Shown here: positions 1 through 6,472 of the stretch, piece after piece
How the letters are laid out: each line of letters starts with the position of its first letter
Position numbering within the stretch: the stretch's first letter is position 1
NCBI GenBank assembly: GCA_902494035.1
Contig: CABURV010000065.1
Span: 1 to 8,838 of the forward strand
Direction: 5' to 3'
Source of the DNA: an uncultured Collinsella sp.
GTDB taxonomy: Bacteria; Actinomycetota; Coriobacteriia; Coriobacteriales; Coriobacteriaceae
Length of the DNA stretch: 8,838 nucleotides
The notes under the pieces: model-generated
What the model was told of the DNA's origin: nothing
What the model saw: only the letters and a program-made list of their open reading frames with translations
Database searches by the model: none
Position numbers and translations under genes: made by a program

Positions 1-454
1 CGACCGGGGGCATCGCAGCGGCTCCGGTGCCCGCGCCGCCTGCCGTACCCGCCCCAGTACCGGCGCCGCCAACGCCCGAAGCCGCCCGCACGGCCTCCGA
101 GCGCTTCAGCGCAACGCGGATCCGTGCGAACAACTCCTCAATCGCAAACGGCTTGGTCAGGTAATCGTCGGCGCCGGCATCGAGCCCGGCCACCTTGTCC
201 ATCACGGCATCTCGCGCGGTGACCATAATCACCGGCACATCCTTGTGCTTACGGACGCGCCGCAGAACTTCCATGCCGTTGAGCTGCGGCAACAGCACAT
301 CGAGCAGAATCAAATCGTAGTCGCGCTCCAGCGCCAGGTCCACGGCGGCGCGGCCGTCGGCGGCGTGCTCCACCTGGTAGCCCTCGTGCTCCAGCTCGAG
401 CGTCACAAAGCGGGCGATTTTTTCCTCGTCCTCTACGATCAGGATCCGTGCCAT
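1..454 (-). CDS. OmpR-type response regulator, receiver domain and linker (3' end outside window)
   Basis: This is a two-component response regulator; only its first 151 residues are in the window. Residues 1-116 form a complete CheY-like receiver domain. The acidic pocket is E8-D9 in ILIVEDEE, the phosphoacceptor is D52 in LILLDVLLP, the switch threonine is T79 in IMVTARD, and the conserved lysine is K101 in DYLTKPF. The spacing and the DYLTKPF motif are typical of the OmpR/PhoB family, so a winged-helix DNA-binding domain is expected past the window edge. A Gly/Ala/Thr-rich low-complexity linker (about residues 125-148) follows the receiver and is longer than usual. A purine-rich GGGGGC lies upstream of the ATG. 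The start is 18 bases after the stop of the DUF4342 gene, so the two are probably cotranscribed. A partner histidine kinase is likely beyond base 1 but cannot be seen. Confidence 0.93.
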   Translation of the reverse strand, partial: MARILIVEDEEKIARFVTLELEHEGYQVEHAADGRAAVDLALERDYDLILLDVLLPQLNGMEVLRRVRKHKDVPVIMVTARDAVMDKVAGLDAGADDYLTKPFAIEELFARIRVALKRSEAVRAASGVGGAGTGAGTAGGAGTGAAAMPPV

Positions 455-472
455 GCGTGCCCCCGTCTGCGA

Positions 473-1015
473 TTACTTGTCGTCGTTGAGATTTTGCTTG
501 ATGTCGTCCGCGGCGTCGGCGGCGTGATCCATAAGGTTGTTGATGCTGCCGGGCACGTCACCGTCGCTGTCGATGCGGTAGCGCATGCCAAAGAACAGGC
601 CAATCAGCATCAGCCATATCGTGGCGCCCCAGGCAAACAGCGCGACGATGGGGATCAGGATGGGAATGTTGAGGATGATCGCGTCGCGGCGCGTGGCGAT
701 AAACTTGGTGTCCAGGCTCAGGCGGAAGAGCTTTTTGAGGTACTCCCACACGCTGTCCATCTTCTTAGAGAAGTCGGTCTTTTCGCTCGACTTTTCGTAG
801 GCGGCCTGCGCAGCGACCATCTCGGCCGAGGGCTCATCGACTGGCGCGGACTCGGTGGCGGCGTGCGCCGACGTGGCCTGGGTCTTGCCCTGCGACTCGA
901 GCCAAATGATGGCGTCCAGGACGTTGCCGTCGGCGGCGTCGAGCGCGGCTTTGGCGTCGGTGTAGCTCACGTTGCACTTGGTGCGGATGGTTTCAACTTT
1001 TTCGAGGTCGTCCAT
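473..1015 (-). CDS. UBA-like and DUF4342 domain membrane protein
   Basis: This 180-residue protein has two recognisable parts. Residues 1-42 form a UBA/EF-Ts-N-like three-helix module: EKVETIRTKCNVSY, then DAKAALDAADGNV, then DAIIWLES. That module normally mediates protein binding. A charged, Ala-rich linker (about 43-85) leads to a DUF4342-like region with a basic patch (KKLFRLSLDTKFIATRRD) and a strongly hydrophobic stretch at about 112-143, rich in I, L, F and W. This is long enough for one long or two short membrane helices. The tail is acidic (DAADDIKQNLNDDK). There is no signal peptide. The start has a good ribosome binding site, AAAGGAC, 6 bases before the ATG. The gene is first in the transcript leading to the response regulator. 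Its biochemical role is unknown; as inference, it could be a membrane sensor or adaptor for that two-component system. Confidence 0.88.
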   Translation of the reverse strand: MDDLEKVETIRTKCNVSYTDAKAALDAADGNVLDAIIWLESQGKTQATSAHAATESAPVDEPSAEMVAAQAAYEKSSEKTDFSKKMDSVWEYLKKLFRLSLDTKFIATRRDAIILNIPILIPIVALFAWGATIWLMLIGLFFGMRYRIDSDGDVPGSINNLMDHAADAADDIKQNLNDDK

Positions 1016-1133
1016 GACCTGTCCTTTCGTTCGATGGGCGCGACGCCGGGCGATCTGCCCGGGCGTGAGCGTAGCGTTCGGCGGCCTGCGTTGCGCGGCG
1101 CCGCCCCGCCCTTGGTCGAACTCTATAGTGCAG

Positions 1134-1161
1134 GTTATAGATTAAGCGATTCTTGAGCCAA
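1134..1161 (-). promoter_or_regulatory. Sigma-70-type promoter for the DUF4342/response-regulator operon
   Basis: On the minus strand TTGGCT (1161-1156) and TATAAC (1139-1134) are separated by 16 bases, matching four and five of six consensus positions. Initiation near 1127 would give a 5' leader of about 110 bases. That leader contains the GC-rich inverted repeat CCGGGC-gatct-GCCCGG at 1046-1062. Confidence 0.5.
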
Positions 1162-1283
1162 AATTAATGTTGGATGAGTTTTTGCGCGGCGGTGGGAAAA
1201 GAATTAGACCTCGATAGCGGGGGATGGGGTGCCTGTGCAAAACGGCGTCAAGGGTTGGTCGAGTGGGCGGTTTTCAGGCGACT

Positions 1284-1314
1284 GGGACATGGCGGGCGGT
1301 CGATCACCTATACT
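1284..1314 (+). promoter_or_regulatory. Probable promoter of the Nudix gene
   Basis: TATACT at 1309-1314 is a five-of-six match to a -10 box, 33 bases before the ATG. The best -35 candidate is GGGACA at 1284-1289, but the 19-base spacer is long, so the -35 assignment is weak. The ribosome binding site AGAGGTGAT at 1331-1339 is strong and fixes the ATG at 1348. Confidence 0.45.
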
Positions 1315-1347
1315 GGTTGGGCTCAACTGGAGAGGTGATGACTAGTT

Positions 1348-1743
1348 ATGAAATCAATCAATGTTGCAGCAGCGATTATTCAGAAGGATGGAAAAATCCT
1401 GAGTTGCCAGCGCGGCTATGGCGAGTTTAAAGACGGCTGGGAGTTTCCGGGCGGCAAGCTCGAGCCGGGCGAGACCGGCGAGCAGGCAATCGTGCGCGAG
1501 ATTCAAGAAGAGCTCGAGGTCACGATCGGTAACCTTGACTATCTTTGCACGGTCGAACACGATTACGAGACGTTCCATCTGTCGATGAAGTGCTACCTAG
1601 CTGCCATCCTTTCGGGGGAGTTCAAAGAGCACGCTCACGAGGACATGAAGTGGCTCGATACCAATAACCTGTGGGATGTCGATTGGCTTCCGGCGGACGT
1701 TAAAGTCGTTAGGGAACTCGAAAAGAAACTCGGGCTTAAGTAA
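1348..1743 (+). CDS. Nudix hydrolase, MutT/NudG-like nucleoside triphosphate pyrophosphatase
   Basis: This 131-residue protein has the size and layout of the MutT/NudG group, which hydrolyse damaged or non-canonical nucleoside triphosphates to the monophosphate and pyrophosphate. The start VAAAIIQKDGKILSCQRGYG and the WEFPGGK motif (residues 31-37) are typical of MutT and (d)CTP pyrophosphohydrolases. The Nudix box spans G36 to V58: G36, E42, R50, E51, E54 and E55 are all present, so magnesium binding should be intact. The usual Gly near the end of the box is replaced by E57. The region around HAHEDMKWLD matches the substrate-binding half. Substrate (8-oxo-dGTP, 5-methyl-dCTP or another) cannot be told from the sequence. 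The start is supported by the preceding AGAGGTGAT. The gene converges on the helicase gene, with 40 bases between the stops, most of them taken up by a terminator. Confidence 0.93.
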   Translation: MKSINVAAAIIQKDGKILSCQRGYGEFKDGWEFPGGKLEPGETGEQAIVREIQEELEVTIGNLDYLCTVEHDYETFHLSMKCYLAAILSGEFKEHAHEDMKWLDTNNLWDVDWLPADVKVVRELEKKLGLK

Positions 1744-1744
1744 G

Positions 1745-1782
1745 AAAGGAGCGGGCGCCGCATGGCGCCTCGCTCCTTTTTT
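1745..1782 (+). terminator. Rho-independent terminator of the Nudix gene, possibly bidirectional
   Basis: AAAGGAGCG (1745-1753) pairs with CGCTCCTTT (1771-1779), and GGCGCC (1754-1759) pairs with GGCGCC (1764-1769) around a GCAT loop. This gives a 15-bp stem with a single bulged T at 1770. TTTTTT at 1777-1782 overlaps the base of the stem and forms the plus-strand U tract. The minus strand offers only CTTTC, so termination of the convergent helicase transcript here would be weaker. Confidence 0.88.
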
Positions 1783-1783
1783 G

Positions 1784-4660
1784 TTACTCGGCTTCACTAA
1801 GATCGCTGAGCATAAACTCGTAAATGTCCTGCCTCACGGGTGCGTTGAGCTCATATTCGATTTCGACGGCGTTGTCGTTGCTCTTAGTTTTAATAGCCTC
1901 GAACTCGCCGGTCGGATGCATTTCGCCTAAGAAATAGAACTCCTTACCACCCTTATCGTCCTTGTTCTTTCGCATAAACAAATACGTCTTCAAGCCGTTT
2001 TCTGGCCATGCCTGCAGTCGCAGAATCTCGGGGGAGTTGAGCGTGCGGTTGTTCTTAGAGATTGCAACTAGCTTGCTCGGCGAAACAAAGCGGTCTTCAT
2101 ACTGAATTGACTCACTAATGTCGGGTGCCTTGTCATAGTTAATAAACACGGGGAATGTGTTGGTCTTTTCGTCGTAGAAGTAGCCGCCAAGATTTTGGCC
2201 GTTGATGTTCTTTTCCCAGTTCATCAAGCGGCAAACCTCTTCGTATGTGTACTTGGCATTGAGAACGAAATTTGTGTTCTCGTACGTCTCGGCATAGTCG
2301 AGTCGGTTGCGCGCAATGCCAAAATCCAGCACCTCGAGAATCTGACGCTTGAACTCTGCGTTGCGCAGGGCGCTCGCAAACACTTCGGTCAGACGAGGTC
2401 CGGTTCCGTCGTCAATAAGCAGGGAAACGAAATCCTTAGGAGTGGCAAAGTCGCCCTTAAGGACGGCGATTGCCGACCTAACGGCGCTGTCCTTAAGTTG
2501 TGCGCGGTAGTTCCTAAGCGCGGCCTCGCGCATATGTCGATAGCCCTCGTGTCCGGCTTCGACGAGCGTTTGAAGCAAATAGAGGTCTTCGAATCGCTTG
2601 CCCGCGGCGAGCTTTTGCGAAATAAATTTGAGAATCTTGGTTTGATCAGAGGAAAAATGGACTGTGTAGCCCGGCTCGTATTTGGAAAGAAATGCGTGGT
2701 AGGACCCCAGGCCGCTGTTCTTGAAGATAAGCAGCGGATCGATGGAGCCATTACGATCAAATTCGAGCAGCGATGGAATCTTGCCGAGTTTCTGGCGCAA
2801 GTCGAGATATTCGTTCTTCAAAAATCTGACGGAGGTAAAGTCGCCGCCGTCGATGGCCTTATAGATGCGAGCTTCGGAAATACGATCGAAGCTTACCGTT
2901 GAGCATCCGGGGATCGCCGAATCGCTCTCTTGGACGAGACGACGCAGACGGTCTTTGTTGTACGTCTTGTCACCCGAAAGCGCGATGGGCACCAAGAAGT
3001 TGCTCTGGTAATTGCCAATAAAATCTAGTACCAGTGCGTATTCCTTGCCATCATTCAGGCGCAAACCTCGTCCGAGCTGCTGAACAAAGATGATTGCGGA
3101 GTCGGTGCGTCGAAGCATGATGATCTGATTGAGCGAGGGGATGTCGACGCCCTCGTTCATGATATCGACCGAGAAAATGTACTCGAGCTCGCCGGCTTCA
3201 AGTTGGCTGATCGCGGCATCGCGGACTTCATCGGAATCTTGACCGCTAATCGCAGCCGTTCGATATCCGAGAACGTTGAATTTGCGCGACAGTTCTTCGG
3301 CCTCGGCGTTTCGATTGCAGAAAATTAAGCCCCTGCGGTTGCTTTTGGCGACGCTATATTCTTCGATCTTCTCGGTGATGTGACGCACGCGTTCATCGGA
3401 CGTCAAACGCCCGAACAGAGCGGTATCTTCGACCGTCTCATCGTCAATCTCCAGATCGTGAATGCCAAAATAATGGAAGGGGGCTAGCATCTCTTCGGCC
3501 AAAGCGTCCTGCAGCGTGATCTGGAACGCGATGACGTGATTGAAAAGGGCAAAGACGTCGTAGCCGTCGGTGCGATTAGGCGTAGCGGTCATGCCAAGAT
3601 AAAACCGAGGCGTAAAGTGCGACATGATGGATTGGTAGCTCTGAGATCCCGTGCGGTGGGCCTCGTCGATGACGATGTAGTCGAACTCATCGGGACGGAA
3701 ATCGCTCAGATGTTTGGCGACCGAAGAACACATGGCAAACACGCAGGTGGCATTGCTTATATTCTTGCCAGTTTGATAGGTGTCGAACGTATAGGTACTA
3801 CCTAAGAGCCGTTCATAGCTTACACGGGAGGCGTCTATAATGCGTCGGCGGTGCGCAAGAAAGAGGATGCGCCGGGGTTTAGTTGCGAGCACGTCGAACG
3901 CCGAAAGGAAGGTCTTGCCAGTGCCGGTTGCCGAGACCAGCAATGCACGGGTCTCGCCCTTGCGGTGGATTACGCCGAGCGCCTCAAGGGCGCGCTGCTG
4001 CATTTTATTGGGCTTGATTTCTTCGAGGTCGTTCGTGGTTGGGCTAACAGTTGCCTGGAACGTCGGTTTCGATTTGGGCTTTGAGGGATGTGCCGATCGA
4101 TATGCGGCATAGTTCTCAATCCAGTCTTGGGAAAGCAAAACGGTTGAGGTGTCGTTCCACAACGAATTGAACTCGCCCCTCAGCTCGCCGAGTAGGCGGC
4201 TGTTCTCGACAGTCTGGTACAGCACGTTCCATTCTTTATTACAGGTGAGGGCGGTCTGCGTCATGTTCGAGCTGCCGACGATGACCGTGCTGGTTTCGCC
4301 CTTATCAAAAATGTATCCCTTGGCATGCAGATTACCCTGGAATACGCGAACTTCCATGTTGTCGTATTCCGGGAGCTTGCGAAAGGCATCGGGTGAGTTG
4401 AAGTTGAGATAGGTGGACGTGAGCAGCCTGCCCTTAATGCCACGCTGCTTGAGCTCTTGGAACGTCTCGACCAGGATTTGAAGGCCGCCGTCTGCAACAA
4501 ACGCTACGCAAAAGTCAAAAGAGCCGCAGGTTGAGAGCTGCTCCTTGATAACGGATAGTAGTGTTCCGCCTGTCGCCTTTGAGTTGGCGATGAGCTTGGG
4601 TGAATCGTTCCCGCGTGCAAGCGAGTCGAATTCAATATCAATCTGCTGCTGCGTAGTCAT
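1784..4660 (-). CDS. PLD-nuclease/DEAH helicase/DUF3427 multidomain protein
   Basis: This is a 958-residue, probably cytoplasmic DNA-acting ATPase. Residue numbers here count from an in-frame TTG at 4669; from the chosen ATG subtract 3. A PLD-like nuclease domain (about 25-190) carries one HxKx4D motif, H115-K117-D122, followed by GSSNMT at 132-137; with a single motif, PLD enzymes usually dimerise. A superfamily 2 helicase core follows: Walker A SATGTGKT (246-253), DEAH (335-338), motif III TAT (361-363), motif V NEGVDIP (505-511) and motif VI QQLGRGLR (530-537). Residues from about 590 to the end match DUF3427, including the YEDRF segment. I choose ATG 4660 because AAAGG lies 10 bases upstream; for TTG 4669 the same site would be 1 base away. 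Local GC is lower than in the outer genes. The architecture resembles stand-alone defence or repair nucleases, but the substrate is unknown. No frameshift or missing motif is seen. Confidence 0.93.
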   Translation of the reverse strand: MTTQQQIDIEFDSLARGNDSPKLIANSKATGGTLLSVIKEQLSTCGSFDFCVAFVADGGLQILVETFQELKQRGIKGRLLTSTYLNFNSPDAFRKLPEYDNMEVRVFQGNLHAKGYIFDKGETSTVIVGSSNMTQTALTCNKEWNVLYQTVENSRLLGELRGEFNSLWNDTSTVLLSQDWIENYAAYRSAHPSKPKSKPTFQATVSPTTNDLEEIKPNKMQQRALEALGVIHRKGETRALLVSATGTGKTFLSAFDVLATKPRRILFLAHRRRIIDASRVSYERLLGSTYTFDTYQTGKNISNATCVFAMCSSVAKHLSDFRPDEFDYIVIDEAHRTGSQSYQSIMSHFTPRFYLGMTATPNRTDGYDVFALFNHVIAFQITLQDALAEEMLAPFHYFGIHDLEIDDETVEDTALFGRLTSDERVRHITEKIEEYSVAKSNRRGLIFCNRNAEAEELSRKFNVLGYRTAAISGQDSDEVRDAAISQLEAGELEYIFSVDIMNEGVDIPSLNQIIMLRRTDSAIIFVQQLGRGLRLNDGKEYALVLDFIGNYQSNFLVPIALSGDKTYNKDRLRRLVQESDSAIPGCSTVSFDRISEARIYKAIDGGDFTSVRFLKNEYLDLRQKLGKIPSLLEFDRNGSIDPLLIFKNSGLGSYHAFLSKYEPGYTVHFSSDQTKILKFISQKLAAGKRFEDLYLLQTLVEAGHEGYRHMREAALRNYRAQLKDSAVRSAIAVLKGDFATPKDFVSLLIDDGTGPRLTEVFASALRNAEFKRQILEVLDFGIARNRLDYAETYENTNFVLNAKYTYEEVCRLMNWEKNINGQNLGGYFYDEKTNTFPVFINYDKAPDISESIQYEDRFVSPSKLVAISKNNRTLNSPEILRLQAWPENGLKTYLFMRKNKDDKGGKEFYFLGEMHPTGEFEAIKTKSNDNAVEIEYELNAPVRQDIYEFMLSDLSEAE

Positions 4661-4670
4661 CCCGGCCAAA

Positions 4671-4675
4671 CCTTT
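4671..4675 (-). promoter_or_regulatory. Ribosome binding site that sets the helicase start
   Basis: The minus strand reads AAAGG here, 10 bases before the ATG at 4660. The longer in-frame reading from TTG at 4669 would leave only 1 base between this site and the start codon, too close to be used. Confidence 0.6.
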
Positions 4676-4695
4676 CGAAAGACTATGTTGGCGCC

Positions 4696-4704
4696 AGGAT
4701 AACA
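4696..4704 (-). promoter_or_regulatory. Possible extended -10 promoter of the helicase gene
   Basis: The minus strand reads TGT followed by TATCCT, an extended -10 form with four of six matches in the hexamer, about 36 bases upstream of the start. There is no convincing -35 box. It is the best candidate in a poor field. Confidence 0.28.
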
Positions 4705-4896
4705 GATCGACCGTTCGTGTTTTGGGCGTATGTGATTTTTAGACTATCGGCTACTCAAGTTTGTGGCTGCGGCCTTGGTGCCGTGTCTTGCTGGGCCTCT
4801 CTCTATCTATGTGTATGTGTTTTCGTCTTATAGGCTGCTGGGAGAAGTCCTGCCCCCAAGATTCCGCGCATGCCATGGCTCCGTGTCGGCCATGTG

Positions 4897-4912
4897 GCAA
4901 GTTGCTTGTCAT
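4897..4912. repeat. Partial third copy of the repeat half-site
   Basis: GCAAGTTGCTTGTCAT matches the start of unit 2, GCAAGTTCTTGTCAT, apart from one inserted G. The copy starts at 4897 or 4898, about 58 bases before unit 1. No second arm (GAGAAAAACTTGC) follows it. Confidence 0.6.
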
Positions 4913-4954
4913 AGCCTCGCCGGAATCCGACTGCAAATGGCCACGGACGGATAT

Positions 4955-4994
4955 GCAGGTTCTTGTCGCTACGTGAGAAAAACTTGCAAAACTC
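4955..4994. repeat. 40-base tandem repeat, unit 1
   Basis: The unit begins GCAGGTTCTTGTC and contains GTGAGAAAAACTTGCA at 4973-4988. Its two arms, TGCAGGTT (4954-4961) and AACTTGCA (4981-4988), are inverted copies of each other with one G-T mismatch, so the unit is itself a dyad. It differs from unit 2 at about 6 of the first 35 positions, mostly in the five-base centre. Confidence 0.85.
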
Positions 4995-5034
4995 GCAAGT
5001 TCTTGTCATGCTGTGAGAAAAACTTGCAGATTGG
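4995..5034. repeat. 40-base tandem repeat, unit 2, abutting the ATPase start
   Basis: The unit begins GCAAGTTCTTGTC and contains GTGAGAAAAACTTGCA at 5013-5028. The arms GCAAGTT (4995-5001) and AACTTGC (5021-5027) are perfect 7-base inverted copies. GCAAGTT also pairs perfectly with AACTTGC of unit 1 (4981-4987) across a 7-base loop, so two mutually exclusive hairpins are possible. The unit ends 8 bases before the ATPase ATG, so it lies over its leader and ribosome binding region. Confidence 0.85.
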
Positions 5035-5042
5035 GGCGGGCG

Positions 5043-6338
5043 ATGGATAAACGGATGGTCCCTAGAAATCGATATCTCGAGAAATTGATTGCCTTTCGTG
5101 ATGCGGATGTCATCAAGGTCGTAACGGGTATGCGCCGTTGTGGCAAATCGACGCTTCTGGACATGATGCGCAAACATCTTGAGGATAACGGCGTTCCATC
5201 CGAATGTCTTTTGACCTTTAAGATGGAGTCGTTTGAGCTGGAGGGCGTGCGTGATTGGCGAGAGCTTTACCGCCACGTCGACGGCCTAATGCCTGCTGGT
5301 AAGAGGTGCTATCTCTTCTTCGACGAGCTCCAGGAGGTTGCCGGATGGGAGAAGGCGATTAACGCACTTCGTGTCGACCGGGACTGCGATATATATGTTA
5401 CGGGTTCGAATGCTTTTCTCCTGTCGTCTGAGATTGCGACCTTAATCTCGGGCAGGTATGTCGAGATTCGGATGCATCCGCTCACTTTTTCGGAATATGT
5501 CGACTTTCTTGGTCCGACTGACGTCACGAATAGGCTCGCTGTTTTTGGTCGGGAGGACATTGTTGCGCTCGACGATCTTCTCGACCGTTATCTTGTGTTT
5601 GGAGGCCTGCCGTTTCTCGCTGCTTCAAAACTGCTGGAGCAGGAAATGAAGGACTATATCTGGAGCACGTACCAAACAATCGTCGGGCGCGACATTTTGG
5701 CTCGCGAGGCGCGTCGGGGTAGACGGTCGGTGACGAGCAGGAGTGTGCTCGACCGCGTCACTTCCTACTTGGCCGATAACATTTCAAACCCGACATCAAT
5801 TAACAAGATTGTTGGCACGCTGGCGGAGAACGGGCTGAAATCCTCGCATGGCGTCGTGGACACTTGTGTGTCCGCCCTTGAGGAGACCTATATCTTTTCG
5901 CATGCGCGCCGATTTGATATTAAGGGTCGGGACATTTTGAAGACCGGTGGCAAATTCTACATTGAGGATCTGGGGCTTCGAGCTTTCTTGGATGGGTATC
6001 GCGGCAGCGACAGTGGGCGTGTTCTCGAAAATGCCGTTTACAATCGCCTTGTCTATGACGGATATCAAGTCTTCACGGGTCATCTTCGAGATGCCGAAAT
6101 CGACTTCGTTGCAATCGGCGACGGCTCGGATCGTAAGTTTATTCAGGTTACAGAGTCGATTGACGAGGAGGCGACGCGTAAGCGCGAGCTGCGTCCATTT
6201 GAGCTCAGATCGCTCGAGAAGATTACCGGCGGTTACGAGAAGATCATTGTCGTTCGTCAGGGGAGCCATCCGACCGACATCGACGGTATCAAAATCGTTT
6301 CTGCAGTCGATTTCTTAATGGGTAGGCTTGGGGCTTAG
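5043..6338 (+). CDS. AAA ATPase of the DUF4143 family
   Basis: This 431-residue protein belongs to the widespread AAA_14/DUF4143 ATPases, whose role is not established. The N-terminus (RNRYLEKLIAFRDADVIKVVTG) and Walker A GMRRCGKST (29-37) are typical. Walker B is CYLFFDEL with D94-E95, followed by QEVAGWE. The sensor-like segment YVTGSNA (118-124) and SGRYVEIRMHPLTFSEY (136-152) complete the ATPase half. The C-terminal half has the DUF4143 landmarks VFGGLP (185-190), VGRDI (214-218), VLENAVYN (327-334) and EIDFVA (352-357) with FIQVT (366-370). That last part looks like a PD-(D/E)XK nuclease fold in which the catalytic Lys is replaced by Gln (Q368), so cleavage is doubtful. ATG 5043 is preferred: the reading frame extends back to GTG 5013, but that lies inside repeat unit 2. 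ATG 5055 is an alternative. The ribosome binding site (GGGGCGGG) is poor. Local GC is lower than in the outer genes. Confidence 0.88.
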   Translation: MDKRMVPRNRYLEKLIAFRDADVIKVVTGMRRCGKSTLLDMMRKHLEDNGVPSECLLTFKMESFELEGVRDWRELYRHVDGLMPAGKRCYLFFDELQEVAGWEKAINALRVDRDCDIYVTGSNAFLLSSEIATLISGRYVEIRMHPLTFSEYVDFLGPTDVTNRLAVFGREDIVALDDLLDRYLVFGGLPFLAASKLLEQEMKDYIWSTYQTIVGRDILAREARRGRRSVTSRSVLDRVTSYLADNISNPTSINKIVGTLAENGLKSSHGVVDTCVSALEETYIFSHARRFDIKGRDILKTGGKFYIEDLGLRAFLDGYRGSDSGRVLENAVYNRLVYDGYQVFTGHLRDAEIDFVAIGDGSDRKFIQVTESIDEEATRKRELRPFELRSLEKITGGYEKIIVVRQGSHPTDIDGIKIVSAVDFLMGRLGA

Positions 6339-6435
6339 GGCGTTTGGAGCGCGTCTGTTTCCTATGCCTAGCGACATTGCCACAGCTCGTGACGCCGCCG
6401 GCTTCTTCCTTTCCGTCGGGCGGCACCAACTCAGT

Positions 6436-6466
6436 TGATCCGTTGGGGATGGAGGAAAGCGGATCA
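6436..6466 (+). other. Small hairpin with a purine-rich loop upstream of the terminator
   Basis: TGATCCG (6436-6442) and CGGATCA (6460-6466) form a perfect 7-bp stem around a 17-base loop containing GGATGGAGGAAAG, followed by TTTT. CTTTCC at 6410-6415 could instead pair with GGAAAG in the loop. It may be an upstream terminator of the ATPase transcript or part of a small structured RNA. Confidence 0.4.
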
Positions 6467-6472
6467 TTTTCG

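Larger units (their letters stand above)
1016..1347. other. Divergent intergenic region between the DUF4342 gene and the Nudix gene
   Basis: These 332 bases carry no convincing gene. They hold a minus-strand promoter at 1134-1161, the perfect inverted repeat 1046-1062 (6-bp stem, 5-base loop) in the leader of the DUF4342 gene, and the plus-strand promoter and ribosome binding site of the Nudix gene at 1284-1339. The stretch 1162-1283 contains nothing I recognise. I see no riboswitch or attenuator pattern. Confidence 0.6.
4661..5042. other. Divergent intergenic region between helicase and ATPase genes
   Basis: These 382 bases separate two divergently transcribed genes. The left edge holds the helicase ribosome binding site and a weak promoter candidate. 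The right third holds the repeat cluster at 4897-5034. Between about 4740 and 4896 I see no promoter, RNA gene or coding region I would defend: the open frames there are short, have no ribosome binding sites and run into the neighbouring genes out of frame. Confidence 0.6.

Noticed and set aside
245..1156. A 303-codon open frame on the plus strand opposite the response regulator and DUF4342 genes
   Set aside because: It is antisense to two well-supported genes, crosses their boundary, has no ribosome binding site and reads as a His/Val/Gly-rich sequence with no domain.
2195..2902. A 235-codon open frame opposite the helicase gene
   Set aside because: It is wholly antisense to conserved helicase and DUF3427 sequence, with no start signal or recognisable domain.
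4955..5034. Possible CRISPR array
   Set aside because: There are only two directly abutting units with no intervening spacer, and there are no cas genes.
4803..5276. A 157-codon minus-strand frame running from the ATPase gene into the repeat cluster
   Set aside because: Its start lies inside the conserved ATPase Walker A region on the opposite strand, and it has no coherent protein features.
5401..5414. GGGTTCGAATGC resembling a tRNA T-loop
   Set aside because: It encodes the conserved VTGSNA segment of the ATPase, and no acceptor or anticodon stems surround it.
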